Positions 28,662 through 38,223 of a stretch of 64,000 nt of DNA are shown here, piece by piece. The DNA comes from Saprospiraceae bacterium (GTDB lineage: Bacteria > Bacteroidota > Bacteroidia > Chitinophagales > Saprospiraceae). The notes beneath the pieces are model-generated. The model was not told the DNA's origin, searched no databases, and was given only the letters and a program-made list of their open reading frames with translations. Made by a program: the position numbers and the translations under genes. Location: NCBI GenBank assembly GCA_016717655.1, contig JADKFC010000015.1, forward strand, positions 46,817-110,816. Reading direction: 5' to 3'. Position 1 is the first letter of the stretch; each line of letters starts with the position of its first letter.

Positions 28662-29417
28662 ATGGAATTTGCGTCTTTTTACACCGATAGTCAGAAGTTT
28701 ATTGTACTTGGAGCAGAACACTTACAGGTACTGATTACCTGCCTGCTCTTTGGTATTTGGTTTATCTACAATGGCAAATACAAATGGTCAGATGATCAGA
28801 AGCGCTCTTACGCAAAAAGATTGGCCGTGGTAATGATGGTGCTACAGCTTTTTAAACCAGCCATCCGACTCTATCTTGGCAATTACAACCATGCAACCGA
28901 CCTTCCCTTCCACTTGTGCAGTCTCATGCCCTTTACCTTGTATTTTATCTATCAGACAGGAAGCCGGCAATGGTGGGCCATCTTTTTTTTCTGGATCATG
29001 GCCGGCACATTTCAAGCCCTGTTTACCCCCACCCTTACAGATGTCTTGCCCCATTATGAGTCGCTTCGCTATTGGGGTGTCCATGCCGGCGTGGTCATCC
29101 TGGCCCTTTTCGGTTATTTTGCCATGAACTGGCGACTCAAGCCTATGGACATTGTTTGGTCAGGGATTGCCATGAATGCAACCGCATTGATTATCTATCC
29201 ATATAATTGTCTAACTCAGTCCAACTACTTTTTTCTCAATGCCAAGCCTCCCGGTACTACCCTGTATTCTTTGTTACCGGAATGGCCATGGTACATCCTG
29301 TCTCTTGAGTTGGTGCTGGCAACCTTGTTTAGTTTCCTGTATTTGCTGTTTCAATACACACCGGTTTTGCTGAGACAATTGGTGATGTTGATCAGGCCTA
29401 CTCAACTGGGTCAGTGA
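28662..29417 (+). CDS. TIGR02206/YwaF-family integral membrane protein
   Basis: 251 aa with about six hydrophobic helices (for example QVLITCLLFGIWFIYNG, WWAIFFFWIMAGTFQALF, VLATLFSFLYLLF). The family motif NHATDLPFHLCSLMPF (about 74-89) and the Trp-rich second half fit TIGR02206. The family is inner-membrane with no assigned reaction. The last 7 bp overlap the convergent DUF3089 gene. Confidence 0.8.
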   Translation: MEFASFYTDSQKFIVLGAEHLQVLITCLLFGIWFIYNGKYKWSDDQKRSYAKRLAVVMMVLQLFKPAIRLYLGNYNHATDLPFHLCSLMPFTLYFIYQTGSRQWWAIFFFWIMAGTFQALFTPTLTDVLPHYESLRYWGVHAGVVILALFGYFAMNWRLKPMDIVWSGIAMNATALIIYPYNCLTQSNYFFLNAKPPGTTLYSLLPEWPWYILSLELVLATLFSFLYLLFQYTPVLLRQLVMLIRPTQLGQ

Positions 29418-30418
29418 GCCTTTAAATATTGGTCAACACGCTTTAAGGCATTATCGCGAATGCTGAAGTAATAAAAATTCACATCGGCTACATGGTAATT
29501 TTTGGTAGTGAGAAAGATCGAGCCGGGAAACTTTGGTTTCGTTGCCCACAGGATATTGCCACTGATCTGGGCATCCACCAGATTGACGTAGATGTCGTTA
29601 AAGTCCCTTAAGATGGTACCAGGATTACTGGTGGCAGACATATACTCTGCATTTCTGGTCCATGAAAGAGGATTGGTCACTATCACCTCCCTTTCTTTCC
29701 AGGTAGGTTCATAACCCTTTTTAAAAGTACGCCAACCGGTAAAACAATTCGTTTGATCGGCCTCATCACAAGGCGGGATAAAAAGAAAATCATCCTTGTG
29801 TACTGGCATGCCCAATAAGTAAGCGGCTATCAGCTGTTTCTGCAATTCTTTGCCATCGATCAGCTCTTTGATCAACCTGATGGCGTGGGTGGTACCCTGG
29901 CTGTGTGAAGCTATGATAAAGGGCCTGCCTTCATTATAATGACTGAGATAGTACATAAAAGAAGCTTTGACATCGCGATAGGCCAGTTCAAAGGCAGCTT
30001 TGGCAGAGCTGGTATCATTGGTAAAATAGGCATGCAAATGAGCCTGCCGGTAGCGAGGTGCATATACCTGACCGGCTGAATTAAAAGCACTGGCTTGAAA
30101 ATGGATAGCCCCATCATCGGTTACTTTATTGGTCTTAGGGTCGTCCAAGCTGGCATTCCATTGATCATTGCCCCGCTCATCGAGGTAGCTGGTAGGGTGC
30201 AAAAAAAACACATCTGCCTTCCTATCTTCCCCATGTACCGAATCGCCTTCAGGTCTGTCATCCGCCAGATCCTTTTTGGAGGGATGAGCCGCCCATAGTG
30301 CCGGTTGACTATAGTCTGGAGCCAATGATTCTACCGCCACAAAAGACTTACGGGGTATCTTTGAAGCACACGAAGTAAGTAAAAGCAAGGACAAAGCCAC
30401 TAAAATATTTTGATACAT
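29411..30418 (-). CDS. DUF3089 lipoprotein (alpha/beta-hydrolase-like)
   Basis: 335 aa. The lipoprotein signal is MYQNILVALSLLLLTSCASK with lipobox LTSC. DVFFLHPTSYLDERGNDQWN (about 70-89) and YAPRYRQAHLHAYF are DUF3089 hallmarks. The nucleophile elbow IIASHSQGTTHAIRL (about 168-182) holds the expected Ser of an alpha/beta hydrolase. It is probably a periplasmic or outer-membrane esterase or lipase-like enzyme; the substrate is unknown. Convergent with and overlapping the TIGR02206 gene by 7 bp. Confidence 0.85.
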   Translation of the reverse strand: MYQNILVALSLLLLTSCASKIPRKSFVAVESLAPDYSQPALWAAHPSKKDLADDRPEGDSVHGEDRKADVFFLHPTSYLDERGNDQWNASLDDPKTNKVTDDGAIHFQASAFNSAGQVYAPRYRQAHLHAYFTNDTSSAKAAFELAYRDVKASFMYYLSHYNEGRPFIIASHSQGTTHAIRLIKELIDGKELQKQLIAAYLLGMPVHKDDFLFIPPCDEADQTNCFTGWRTFKKGYEPTWKEREVIVTNPLSWTRNAEYMSATSNPGTILRDFNDIYVNLVDAQISGNILWATKPKFPGSIFLTTKNYHVADVNFYYFSIRDNALKRVDQYLKAH

Positions 30419-30510
30419 GGATGAAAAATTGGGTCAATGATCTACAAAAAAGAGGTAACTATTCAGGTGGCTGCTTTCAGATTAAAAAATTAGGCAATTT
30501 AGAGTCAGAT

Positions 30511-30531
30511 GAGGCTTGCTTCGGCAAGCTC
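30511..30531. repeat. solitary REP-like hairpin with TTCG loop
   Basis: GAGGCTTGC-TTCG-GCAAGCTC (one bulged G). The downstream context CAGCACC resembles a dispersed hairpin seen widely in Bacteroidota intergenic DNA. The rest of the gap 30419-30640 shows nothing I can assign. Confidence 0.5.
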
Positions 30532-30644
30532 AGCACCTCGCATTTGAGGAATCATACCAGCGCTATGGTGACGAAAATAGCCGAAATATCACGCAAAATT
30601 GTCATTTTTTTATCGAAATTGAGTACACCTTAATAGTTACAAAA

Positions 30645-30668
30645 AGAGGGAAGTTTTTGCTTCCCTCT
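30645..30668 (-). terminator. intrinsic terminator for the raiA/hpf gene
   Basis: Minus-strand stem AGAGGGAAG / CTTCCCTCT with a 6-nt loop followed by TTTTTG, 8 bp after the gene stop. Confidence 0.8.
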
Positions 30669-30675
30669 TCTATTT

Positions 30676-30978
30676 TTAACTCGCTTGTTTCAGCTTTTCC
30701 TTATTCCGCTTTAGCTGCCGGACGATGATTTCGTGGGCCTGGTCTAAAGATGATTCGAAGGTCTTATCTGTAGCAGAAGCAAATATCGTCTTTCCCGGTA
30801 ATTTGGCTTCCAACTCTACAATTTTGTCTTTTACTTGTCCGGAATTTTCAAGCTTGAGAAATACTTCTACTCCCAGAAGCTTGTCATAAAACTTGACCAA
30901 TTTATTCAGCTTTTCGGAAATGTGGTCTCTCAGTTTTCCGTCAGCTGTAAAATGGACCGTATTGATGTTAATTTTCAT
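30676..30978 (-). CDS. ribosome hibernation/translation-inhibitor factor (HPF/RaiA)
   Basis: 100 aa from ATG 30978 (MKININTVHFTADGKLRDHI). It follows the short HPF/YfiA fold: beta-alpha-beta-beta-beta-alpha with VKFYDKLLGVEVFLKLEN, KIVELEAKLPG and a basic final helix (EIIVRQLKRNKEKLK). Such proteins bind the 30S decoding region and silence or dimerise ribosomes in stationary phase. It is a single-domain short form without the long-HPF dimerisation tail. It lies between xerC/D (upstream, about 100 bp) and a strong terminator, and may be co-transcribed with the recombinase. Confidence 0.9.
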   Translation of the reverse strand: MKININTVHFTADGKLRDHISEKLNKLVKFYDKLLGVEVFLKLENSGQVKDKIVELEAKLPGKTIFASATDKTFESSLDQAHEIIVRQLKRNKEKLKQAS

Positions 30979-31080
30979 ACTTATATGTTTTAAAAGTGTG
31001 AATAAATATTTCTTCAATATACAGGGTATTGACAATAAAATCAAGACCCATTTTTTTACTTTCTTTGAGCTTACTCATAA

Positions 31081-31972
31081 TCAGGCCTTTGGATGAAATT
31101 TTTGATAAATTTCTTTCAAACGCTCAATTGAATTGTGAGTATAGACCTGGGTAGCCCCCAAATTGGCGTGCCCGAGCAACTCTTTGATGGCATTGATATC
31201 GGCCCCATTGTTGAGCAGGTGGGTGGCAAAGCTGTGACGCAACACGTGGGGACTCTTTTTTTCAGCACTGGGTGCCAACTTCAGATATTGGTTGACAATG
31301 CCGTAGACGGTGCGTGGATCCAGTTTTTTGCCCTTTCCCGACAATAATATATAGCTGGCTTCAATTTCTTTATCCTTAAAGTGTTCTTTACGCACTTCTA
31401 GGTATTCATTTAAAAAACGGATGCTATCAGCCGGCATGGGCACAATCCGCTCTTTCTTGCCCTTTCCCAAAACCCTTATTTCTTTCCTGCTCACATTGAG
31501 GTCTTCTACCCTTAGCTGGAGCAATTCCGACCTACGCATGCCGGTAGTATAAAGTAAAAAATAAAATGGTTTTGTCGCGCCATTGGGTATAATTATCTGC
31601 CTGCATATCCGTGGCAGCCATAACGACCGGAATTTCATCTTCCATCACATAAGATGGCAGGCGTTTTCCCACCTTGGGTGCAGCTACCTTTTTCATGGGA
31701 TTTTTCTGCACATGGCCGTGCTTCAAAGCATACTTGTAAAAGCTGTTGAGTGCTGACAACTTTCGATTCACTGATCTGGGTGTAATTTCGTTTTTGCTCA
31801 ACGACACCACCCATGATCGTACCATCAGGTGGCCGGCCAGCAAAATGTCGCCATTGCCGTACACTTCCAAAAGATAGTGGCTAAACTGATTCAGATCGTT
31901 GGCATAGGAAATTACGGTGTGTTCGCTGTACTTCTTAACCTTGGCCAAATAAGATGTGAACGTATCGATCAT
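31081..31972 (-). CDS. tyrosine recombinase XerC/XerD, one frameshift
   Basis: About 297 aa when repaired. The N-terminal SAM-like core-binding domain (MIDTFTSYLAKVKKYSEHTV) runs to about residue 140. It then shifts frame at 31550-31556 within DKTILFFTLY|TTGMRRSELL; one missing base fits. The catalytic domain has Arg in GMRRSELLQLR, HVLRHSFATHLL (H-x-x-R), LGHANLGATQVYTH and the nucleophile Tyr in VYTHNS. Length and sequence fit chromosome-dimer resolution Xer proteins rather than a phage integrase. Because the rest is intact and the function is generally needed, an assembly error is likelier than a pseudogene. Confidence 0.85.
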
Positions 31973-32081
31973 ATGAACAAATATATTATGTTTTTTCTTA
32001 ATATGTATGAATTATTTTTAAAAACATCCCTAAATGCTGTTTTCTTTCAATAGGTTAGAGCCCTTATGTCCAACCTCCATT

Positions 32082-32111
32082 TTTGCCGACGTATCAAATG
32101 TGCTATCTTTG
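32082..32111 (+). promoter_or_regulatory. consensus promoter directly abutting the ABC gene start
   Basis: TTTG (32082-32085), an 18-bp spacer and TATCTTTG (32104-32111). The GTG start codon is at 32116, only 5 bp after the -7 box, implying a leaderless or nearly leaderless mRNA. Confidence 0.6.
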
Positions 32112-32115
32112 ACAG

Positions 32116-33558
32116 GTGGACACCAATGGCTTTTTGCTCGAAATCAAAAACTTTGGCCTCTCGCTGACAACGGATGAGGGTGAAAAGGTATTGCTGGAGT
32201 ACATAGACCTGGCCATACCACAGGGTGGTTTTGTAACCCTAACTGGTAAATCAGGCTGTGGTAAAACCGTGCTGGCCCGAAGCATTGCTGGCCTCTACCC
32301 TTCCCGTCAAAGCCAGATCCGGGGAAACCAACTCTTTCAAGCTACTGTACTTGACAACTCGTTGCGTAAAAAAATCATGGGCAAGGACATTGCCATGGTT
32401 TTTCAGCAACCAGCCCAATCCTTCGATCCTGTGATGCGTCTGGGCAACCAGCTCGTTGAAGCATGGCACCAACACCGTCAGGGCAGCACTGCTCTTGCCC
32501 GAACCCAAATCAGGGAATGGCTGAGCCATTTTAACCTTGGCGATCTGGATCGCATTTTAAAAGCCTATCCCCATCAATTATCGGGCGGTCAACTCCAGCG
32601 ATTGTCACTGGCGGCTGCCACACTCCACAGTCCTAAATTGCTGATTGCAGATGAGGCTACCTCCGCCCTGGATGCCGCAAATGAAAAAGACATCATTGAC
32701 CTCATCCAGGAGATGCGCAAAACCACCGGAATGGCGGTGCTGTGGATCAGTCACGACCTGCCCTCGGCACTGCCCATCTCAGACCATATCTATGTAATGG
32801 ACCAGGGCAGAATCACCGCATCGGCACCAGCTGCCCAATTTCAAAATCAAGCTACAGATAGTGCAAGTCAGGAACTTCTTTCTGCAGTCTATCATCCTTC
32901 ATGGAAGCAGTCAGACCAGACAATGGCGCTTTTAAGGTTAAACAACATCACTAAAAAATTTGAAGACAAAACTATTTTTGAAAATTTTAATATGAAACTC
33001 AGCCGTGGTCAGCGACTCGCCATTGCGGGCCCCAGTGGTTGCGGCAAGTCTACCCTGGCCCGCATCATTGCCGGTGTGGAGGATGTCCAGGGGGGCGAAG
33101 TTGTGTGGCAGGATCAGTCAATAAAGGCATCGTCCTGGGTTCAGTTGATTTTCCAACATCCTGCTCTTTCGCTCAATCCCAAGTTGACCATTGCACAAAG
33201 TTTATCGGAACCCTTTCGCATTCACAAGCAGCCGTTCAATCGTTCGATACTGACAGAAAAATTATCAGAAGTGCAGCTGACCGAAGAAATGCTGGACCGT
33301 TATCCCCACCAGCTTTCAGGTGGACAGCTGCAAAGAGTATGTATTGCCAGGAGCCTGGTACTCCTCCCGCAACTGTTGATTTTGGACGAAGCCGTCACTG
33401 CTCTGGATGCCGTCAACAAGGTCCAAATCCTATACCTACTCGATCAGATGCACCAAAAATACAACATGGCCATGTTGATGATTACCCATGATCAACAGCT
33501 GGCTCATTTGTTTTGTGATGAAGTTATTACCCTTTCAGAAAATCATAATAATATTTAA
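32116..33558 (+). CDS. ABC transporter protein with two fused ATPase domains (Dpp/Opp type)
   Basis: 480 aa with GTG start. Two complete nucleotide-binding domains occur in tandem. The first (about 1-250) has Walker A GKSGCGKT, signature LSGGQLQRLSLA and Walker B LLIADEATSALD. The second (about 275-480) has GPSGCGKST, LSGGQLQRVCIARS and LLILDEAVTALD. This is the layout of fused DppD-DppF/NikDE-type oligopeptide or nickel importer ATPases. No permease or binding protein is adjacent, so its partners must lie elsewhere. It is transcribed from its own promoter. Confidence 0.85.
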   Translation: MDTNGFLLEIKNFGLSLTTDEGEKVLLEYIDLAIPQGGFVTLTGKSGCGKTVLARSIAGLYPSRQSQIRGNQLFQATVLDNSLRKKIMGKDIAMVFQQPAQSFDPVMRLGNQLVEAWHQHRQGSTALARTQIREWLSHFNLGDLDRILKAYPHQLSGGQLQRLSLAAATLHSPKLLIADEATSALDAANEKDIIDLIQEMRKTTGMAVLWISHDLPSALPISDHIYVMDQGRITASAPAAQFQNQATDSASQELLSAVYHPSWKQSDQTMALLRLNNITKKFEDKTIFENFNMKLSRGQRLAIAGPSGCGKSTLARIIAGVEDVQGGEVVWQDQSIKASSWVQLIFQHPALSLNPKLTIAQSLSEPFRIHKQPFNRSILTEKLSEVQLTEEMLDRYPHQLSGGQLQRVCIARSLVLLPQLLILDEAVTALDAVNKVQILYLLDQMHQKYNMAMLMITHDQQLAHLFCDEVITLSENHNNI

Positions 33559-33562
33559 TTGA

Positions 33563-33584
33563 CCGAGAATTATATGATAATCTC
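33563..33584. other. imperfect hairpin after the ABC gene
   Basis: CGAGAATTAT-atg-ATAATCTCG with one bulge, directly after the ABC stop. There is no T-run, so it may be a weak terminator or a 3'-stabilising hairpin. The rest of the gap to 33750 is AT-rich with no other signal. Confidence 0.35.
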
Positions 33585-33749
33585 GATTAACTGATAAATC
33601 ACTTGGAAAGTTTTCCTGGAAATCTTTTTCTCCTAAATTAATTAAACTTTTTTTAACAAATAGGTATCCAGCGAAGGATAAAACCCTAACGTTATTAGAT
33701 TGACTTTTACTTCCAGAAGGAATTTTTTCTCATTATTTTAAGCTTGTTT

Positions 33750-34277
33750 ATGAATTACATCAAGCTCACCTTGCTTGCCGCTGCTCTATTGTACCTATGC
33801 CCTACTGCCAATGCACAGGAATTCAAATTGCCCAAAAACGAAATTGAACTCAGTAAGTTTAGTTTTGGTTTTAGCAAAGATTTTGGCCTGATACAAGGAG
33901 GGATTGGCATCACCTACCGGCGAATGTTATCCAATCATTTTGCACTGCAGGCCAAGGCAACACAAACATATATTGATTTGGGGGGAGGTGAAGAAGGTTC
34001 GCGATACCTTAGTGGTAGTTTGGGACTGGGCGCCACATACTTCTTTAAACCTACCAGAAAGGGTCTTTTTGTCTCTGCCGGACTCGAGCGCAATTATCTG
34101 TTCGATCTCACCAATAGTCAAAACTTAAGGAAGAGTTACAGCATCACCACCTCTTTGGGTTTCAGAGCCGACCTGGGTAAAAATTTCTACCTGCTGGGTG
34201 GACTGGATGTTAATTACAATCTTACCTATAAAAGTGTGGAACTAAAACCAAGTATTGGAGTGGGTATTCGTTTTTAA
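33750..34277 (+). CDS. small outer-membrane beta-barrel protein
   Basis: 175 aa from ATG 33750. A signal peptide (MNYIKLTLLAAALLYLCPTA, cut after NAQ) is followed by alternating amphipathic strands (SFGFSKDFGLIQGGIGITYR, ALQAKATQTYIDLG, YFFKPTRKGLFVSAGLERNY) ending in GIGVGIRF-like sequence with a terminal Phe, the usual insertion signal for barrel proteins. About eight strands can be counted. The function is unknown. It is a single gene, convergent with rimO. Confidence 0.75.
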   Translation: MNYIKLTLLAAALLYLCPTANAQEFKLPKNEIELSKFSFGFSKDFGLIQGGIGITYRRMLSNHFALQAKATQTYIDLGGGEEGSRYLSGSLGLGATYFFKPTRKGLFVSAGLERNYLFDLTNSQNLRKSYSITTSLGFRADLGKNFYLLGGLDVNYNLTYKSVELKPSIGVGIRF

Positions 34278-34388
34278 AGACTTTTGAATAAAAAACTTAA
34301 TTATTGTATTCTCATATATATTTATAGCAATTGGACTTCCCCATAGACATACTATGGGTTAACTGTACCAAAATAGGTTTTGCTATCT

Positions 34389-35696
34389 CTATACCGGCAC
34401 TCCGTAAAGATCGTAGTCGTCTGCTTCGGTAATCTGTATATTAGAAAAATCGCCCAGTCTTACAAAGTGTTTTTTGGCGTCTACCAAGACCTCGTTGTCT
34501 ACTTCCGGACTGTCGTATTCGGTGCGACCAATGAAGAACTCACCTTCTTTGCGGTCAAATAAAACCTTAAAGGTCTGCCCTACCTTGTTGTGATTTTTAT
34601 CGTTACTGATATCCTGCTGAATGGCCATCAGGGTAGACGCTCTTTCTCCTTTGACTTCAGTGGGCACATCGTCTTCAACCAAATAGGCAGAAGTGTCTTC
34701 TTCGTGTGAATATTGAAAAACTCCCAGTCGCTCAAACTGCATTTCTCTTACGAAGTCGCACAGCTCTTCAAACTCTTCTTCGGTCTCGCCAGGAAAGCCA
34801 ACGAGGAAGGTGGTTCGAATGGCGATATCCGGCACTCGTTTGCGGGCTTCCAAGATGAGTTGTCGCTGCTCTTCGCGGGTGGTCTGCCTCTTCATTCGTT
34901 GCAGCACTCCATCAGAAGCGTGTTGCAGAGGAATGTCGAGGTAATTACAAACCTTGGGTTGGCGGGCAATTACGTCAAAGATCTCCAGTGGAAATTTACT
35001 GGGATAAGCATAGTGAAGTCTGATCCACTCTATGCCCTCTACCTCGCAAAGGGCATCCAACAGCTTAGGAAGCGCCCTTTCTTTGTACAGGTCGAGTCCA
35101 TAATAGGTGAGTTCCTGGGCAATGAGCATGATTTCTTTGACCCCCATCCTTGCCAGGTTTTGGGCTTCCTGCACCAGCGACTCGATCGTACGGGATACGT
35201 GGCCTCCCCGCATTAAGGGAATGGCACAAAACGAACAGGTGCGATTGCAGCCCTCAGATATTTTAAGATAGGCATAATGTTGAGGCGTGGTGGTAATTCG
35301 CTCCCCTACCAGTTCATGCCTGTAATCGGCATTAAACTTAGCCAGGATGCCCGGCAACTCCATGGTGCCAAAAAAAGCATCAACCTCCGGTATCTCTGTT
35401 TCAAGGTCGTCTTTGTATCGTTGCGACAAACAGCCGGTAACGTACAATTTATCGATGCCCCCTTTTTTGCGAATGGCTGCATATTCCAAAATGGTATTGA
35501 CCGATTCTTCTTTGGCCAGATCGATAAAGCCACAGGTGTTGACAATGATGATGTTGGCTTTCTCCTCGCTGTCATGGACCACGTCAATGTCGTTGGCCTT
35601 GAGTTGGGTCATCAGGTTTTCCGAATCCACAATGTTTTTCGAACAACCTAGGGTGATGATATTGACCTTGTCTTTTTTTAGGGTTTTTGCCTTCAA
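34389..35696 (-). CDS. rimO: ribosomal protein S12 methylthiotransferase RimO
   Basis: 435 aa with an apparent TTG start 2 bp after the pdhB stop. It is a radical-SAM enzyme with two [4Fe-4S] clusters that methylthiolates the conserved Asp of ribosomal protein S12. The UPF0004 domain has NIITLGCSKNIVDSE (about 12-26), NTCGFIDLAKEES and CLSQRY. The radical-SAM motif is CNRTCSFC (CxxxCxxC, about 149-156), then RGGHVSR. A C-terminal TRAM-like domain has KVLFDRKEGEFFIGRTEYDSPEVD. It is translationally coupled to pdhB. Confidence 0.95.
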   Translation of the reverse strand: MKAKTLKKDKVNIITLGCSKNIVDSENLMTQLKANDIDVVHDSEEKANIIIVNTCGFIDLAKEESVNTILEYAAIRKKGGIDKLYVTGCLSQRYKDDLETEIPEVDAFFGTMELPGILAKFNADYRHELVGERITTTPQHYAYLKISEGCNRTCSFCAIPLMRGGHVSRTIESLVQEAQNLARMGVKEIMLIAQELTYYGLDLYKERALPKLLDALCEVEGIEWIRLHYAYPSKFPLEIFDVIARQPKVCNYLDIPLQHASDGVLQRMKRQTTREEQRQLILEARKRVPDIAIRTTFLVGFPGETEEEFEELCDFVREMQFERLGVFQYSHEEDTSAYLVEDDVPTEVKGERASTLMAIQQDISNDKNHNKVGQTFKVLFDRKEGEFFIGRTEYDSPEVDNEVLVDAKKHFVRLGDFSNIQITEADDYDLYGVPV

Positions 35697-35698
35697 GA

Positions 35699-36685
35699 TT
35701 ATGCCTTTTGGTACATGACTTCTTTCACCGCACGAATCACTTTGGCAGGATTGGGCATGTACTCTTCTACAAAGGTGGGTGCATAGCCAAGTGAAGTGTC
35801 TGCTGCGTTGACGCGCACCACCGGTGCATCCAGATAATCAAAGGCATATCGCTGCATCTCATAGGCAATCTCTGCCGATACTCCGGCAAATGGCCATGAT
35901 TCGTCTACCACAACCATGCGGTTGGTCTTTTTTAAAGATTCCACCAGGGTCTTGTGATCCAGCGGACGGATGGTACGCAGGTCAATCACTTCTGCAGAGA
36001 TGCCTTGTTTCTCCAGTTCGATGGCAGCTTCTTTAGCTACCTCCATCATCTTGTTGTAAGAAACAATGGTAACATCGGTACCCTCTCTTCTGATGACGGC
36101 CTTGCCTATTGGAACTACGTAATCTCCATCAGGTACTTCTCCTTTTAGACCATACATGATCTCTGATTCCATCACACAAACGGGGTCATTGTCTCTAATG
36201 GCTGCCTTCAGCAAACCTTTGGCATCAGCGGGGTCAATACAGGATATAACTTTTAGTCCCGGCACATTGGCCATCCAGCTCTCAAAGGTTTGTGAGTGCT
36301 GCTGTGCCAGCTGTCCTGCTGCACCGGATGGTCCCCTGAATACGATGGGACACATAAACTGACCCCCAGACTGGGTAAGGGTTTTAGCTGCATTGTTGAC
36401 AATCTGGTCAAAGGCAAGAACCGCAAAGTTCCATGTCATAAATTCTACAATTGGACGTAAGCCATTCATGGCAGCTCCTACGCCGATTCCGGCAAAGCCC
36501 AGCTCTGCAATCGGGGTGTCTATTACCCTCTTGGGTCCAAACTCATCGAGCATGCCCTTACTTACCTTATAAGCTCCGTTGTATTCTGCTACTTCTTCAC
36601 CCATCAGGAAAACCGTTTCATCGCGACGCATTTCTTCGCTCATGGCCTCTCCCAGGGCTTCTCTCAATGTAATCACTCTTGACAT
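35699..36685 (-). CDS. pdhB: pyruvate dehydrogenase E1 component, beta subunit
   Basis: 328 aa from ATG 36685; a longer in-frame start would lie upstream of the promoter. It is the TPP-binding partner of E1-alpha, converting pyruvate to acetyl groups on E2 lipoate. MSRVITLREALGEAMSEEMR, DTPIAELGFAGIGVGAAMNG and VCVMESEIMYG are family motifs. The C-terminal transketolase domain has DLRTIRPLDHKTLVESLKK and ETFVEEYMPN-like ending. The alpha subunit and E2 are not in the window. It forms a two-gene unit with rimO (2 bp spacing). Confidence 0.93.
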   Translation of the reverse strand: MSRVITLREALGEAMSEEMRRDETVFLMGEEVAEYNGAYKVSKGMLDEFGPKRVIDTPIAELGFAGIGVGAAMNGLRPIVEFMTWNFAVLAFDQIVNNAAKTLTQSGGQFMCPIVFRGPSGAAGQLAQQHSQTFESWMANVPGLKVISCIDPADAKGLLKAAIRDNDPVCVMESEIMYGLKGEVPDGDYVVPIGKAVIRREGTDVTIVSYNKMMEVAKEAAIELEKQGISAEVIDLRTIRPLDHKTLVESLKKTNRMVVVDESWPFAGVSAEIAYEMQRYAFDYLDAPVVRVNAADTSLGYAPTFVEEYMPNPAKVIRAVKEVMYQKA

Positions 36686-36707
36686 GGAATGCAATTTTTT
36701 TAGGCTG

Positions 36708-36715
36708 CAAAGATA
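36708..36715 (-). promoter_or_regulatory. -7 box (TATCTTTG) for pdhB-rimO
   Basis: TATCTTTG on the minus strand, 23 bp from the pdhB ATG. The -33 element is weak. Confidence 0.55.
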
Positions 36716-36998
36716 AGGGATAAACCCATAATTTGTTGGGCTATTTTTGACGTTTTCTCTTCGCATTTTGGTTGATTTTGCCCTATTGAAAAACTCCATC
36801 TGTCTGATGAATAAAAAAACACCCGTCTTACCGATTTGATTATCAGATATTTATAACGATTTATCCATTTATGCTTATCTTATTAATCACTTTTAACATT
36901 TTTATTATATTTTAATAATCTTTATACAATCATTTACATTAATTAATTAACTTATTCTATACCATATTATTTATTTTAATACCCATATTTTACTATTT
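36716..36998. other. AT-rich intergenic region
   Basis: Between divergent pdhB and the ATPase gene. From about 36840 to 36990 it is almost pure A/T with many ATTTTA/TTAATTAA words, a sharp change from the neighbours. No ORF, hairpin or clear promoter was seen beyond the pdhB box. It may mark an insertion boundary. Confidence 0.5.
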
Positions 36999-38213
36999 TT
37001 GCTTTATACTCTACATATATTGGAAAAAATTTACGATATCCACCAACGTTTTCTGCAACAGAAAAGACCTTCTTTTCAGCGTTACCTCTTACCCCTGATC
37101 CAATGGAATGATCGGTTGATGGCCATCAAAGGAGCCAGAGGTGTTGGAAAGACCACCATGATCCTTCAGCACATCGAACAAAAGTTTGGTGAAAACTCCA
37201 ATGCACTCTATGTTTCGATGGACAACATTGCGGTGAAGCCGTACTCCATTTTTGACATTGCCGAATACCACGTTAATCGGGGTGGCACCCACCTATTCAT
37301 TGATGAAGTCCACAAATATGCAGACTGGAGCCGGGAGTTAAAATCTATTTACGATCTCTTCCCCGAATTGAGCGTAGTATTTTCTGGCTCATCAATGTTG
37401 CCAATTTATAAATCTTACGCTGACCTCAGCAGCCGGACCACCACCTATGATTTGCATGGCCTTTCTTTTCGGGAATACCTTATCATGGAAACCGGTATCT
37501 CTCTTGATTCTTACACCCTGCCTGTCATATTGGAAAATCACATTGATCTGGCCAAAGAAATTTCAGCTAAAGTCAAGGTCTTTGATTATCTGCCTTCCTA
37601 CCTCAAATATGGATACTATCCATTTTACAAAGACAATCCTGATCAATATGTCTTCCGTCTGGAACAGGTCATCAATACCATCCTCGATGCAGACCTGCCT
37701 CATATGATAGAAATAAATGCAGTAAACATCTTTAAGATGAAAAAGCTACTCTATCACCTGGCGACAGCTGTTCCCTTTCAGCCCAACATCAGTAAACTGG
37801 CTGCCAGTCTTGAGGTCAATCGCAACACCCTAAGCAGCTACATCCACTACCTCCATGAAGCCGGACTCATTCATTTGTTACTCGATGCAGGTAAAAGCTA
37901 TAGCCTCTTTTCAAAGCCGGAAAAAGTGTTTCTGCAAAACTCCAACCTGCTTTACGCCATCAGTCCTGAAAATGCAGAAAAAAGTACCCTCAGAGAAATG
38001 TTTTTTTTCAACCAGCTGAGCGCCTACCACAAAGTAAATTACTCACCCATTGGCGACTTCCTCATTGATGAAAAATGGGTCTTTGAAGTGGGTGGACAAC
38101 CTAAAAAGTTTGATCAGATTAAAAATACAAAACAAAGCTACCTTGCTATTGATGACACGATCTTTGGCTCTAAACACAAAATTCCTATTTGGCTTTTTGG
38201 TTTTCTTTATTGA
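36999..38213 (+). CDS. AAA ATPase of the DUF4143-associated family
   Basis: 404 aa with a TTG start at 36999 or 37020 (no ATG available). Walker A is GARGVGKTT (about 46-54) and Walker B-like HLFIDEVHKY (about 95-104), then the sensor region VVFSGSSM. A winged-helix-like segment (SKLAASLEVNRNTLSSYIHYLHEAGLI) and a C-terminal nuclease-like DUF4143 region (DFLIDEKWVFEVGG with D/E-x-K spacing) follow. Family members are widespread, patchily distributed and of unknown function. The AT-rich flank and adjoining repeats suggest horizontal acquisition. Confidence 0.75.
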   Translation: MLYTLHILEKIYDIHQRFLQQKRPSFQRYLLPLIQWNDRLMAIKGARGVGKTTMILQHIEQKFGENSNALYVSMDNIAVKPYSIFDIAEYHVNRGGTHLFIDEVHKYADWSRELKSIYDLFPELSVVFSGSSMLPIYKSYADLSSRTTTYDLHGLSFREYLIMETGISLDSYTLPVILENHIDLAKEISAKVKVFDYLPSYLKYGYYPFYKDNPDQYVFRLEQVINTILDADLPHMIEINAVNIFKMKKLLYHLATAVPFQPNISKLAASLEVNRNTLSSYIHYLHEAGLIHLLLDAGKSYSLFSKPEKVFLQNSNLLYAISPENAEKSTLREMFFFNQLSAYHKVNYSPIGDFLIDEKWVFEVGGQPKKFDQIKNTKQSYLAIDDTIFGSKHKIPIWLFGFLY

Positions 38214-38223
38214 TAAGAGGGCA

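Noticed and set aside
31081..31972. Phage or island integrase
   Set aside because: Length, motifs and neighbours (RaiA/HPF) fit a chromosomal XerC/D protein; no phage genes are adjacent.
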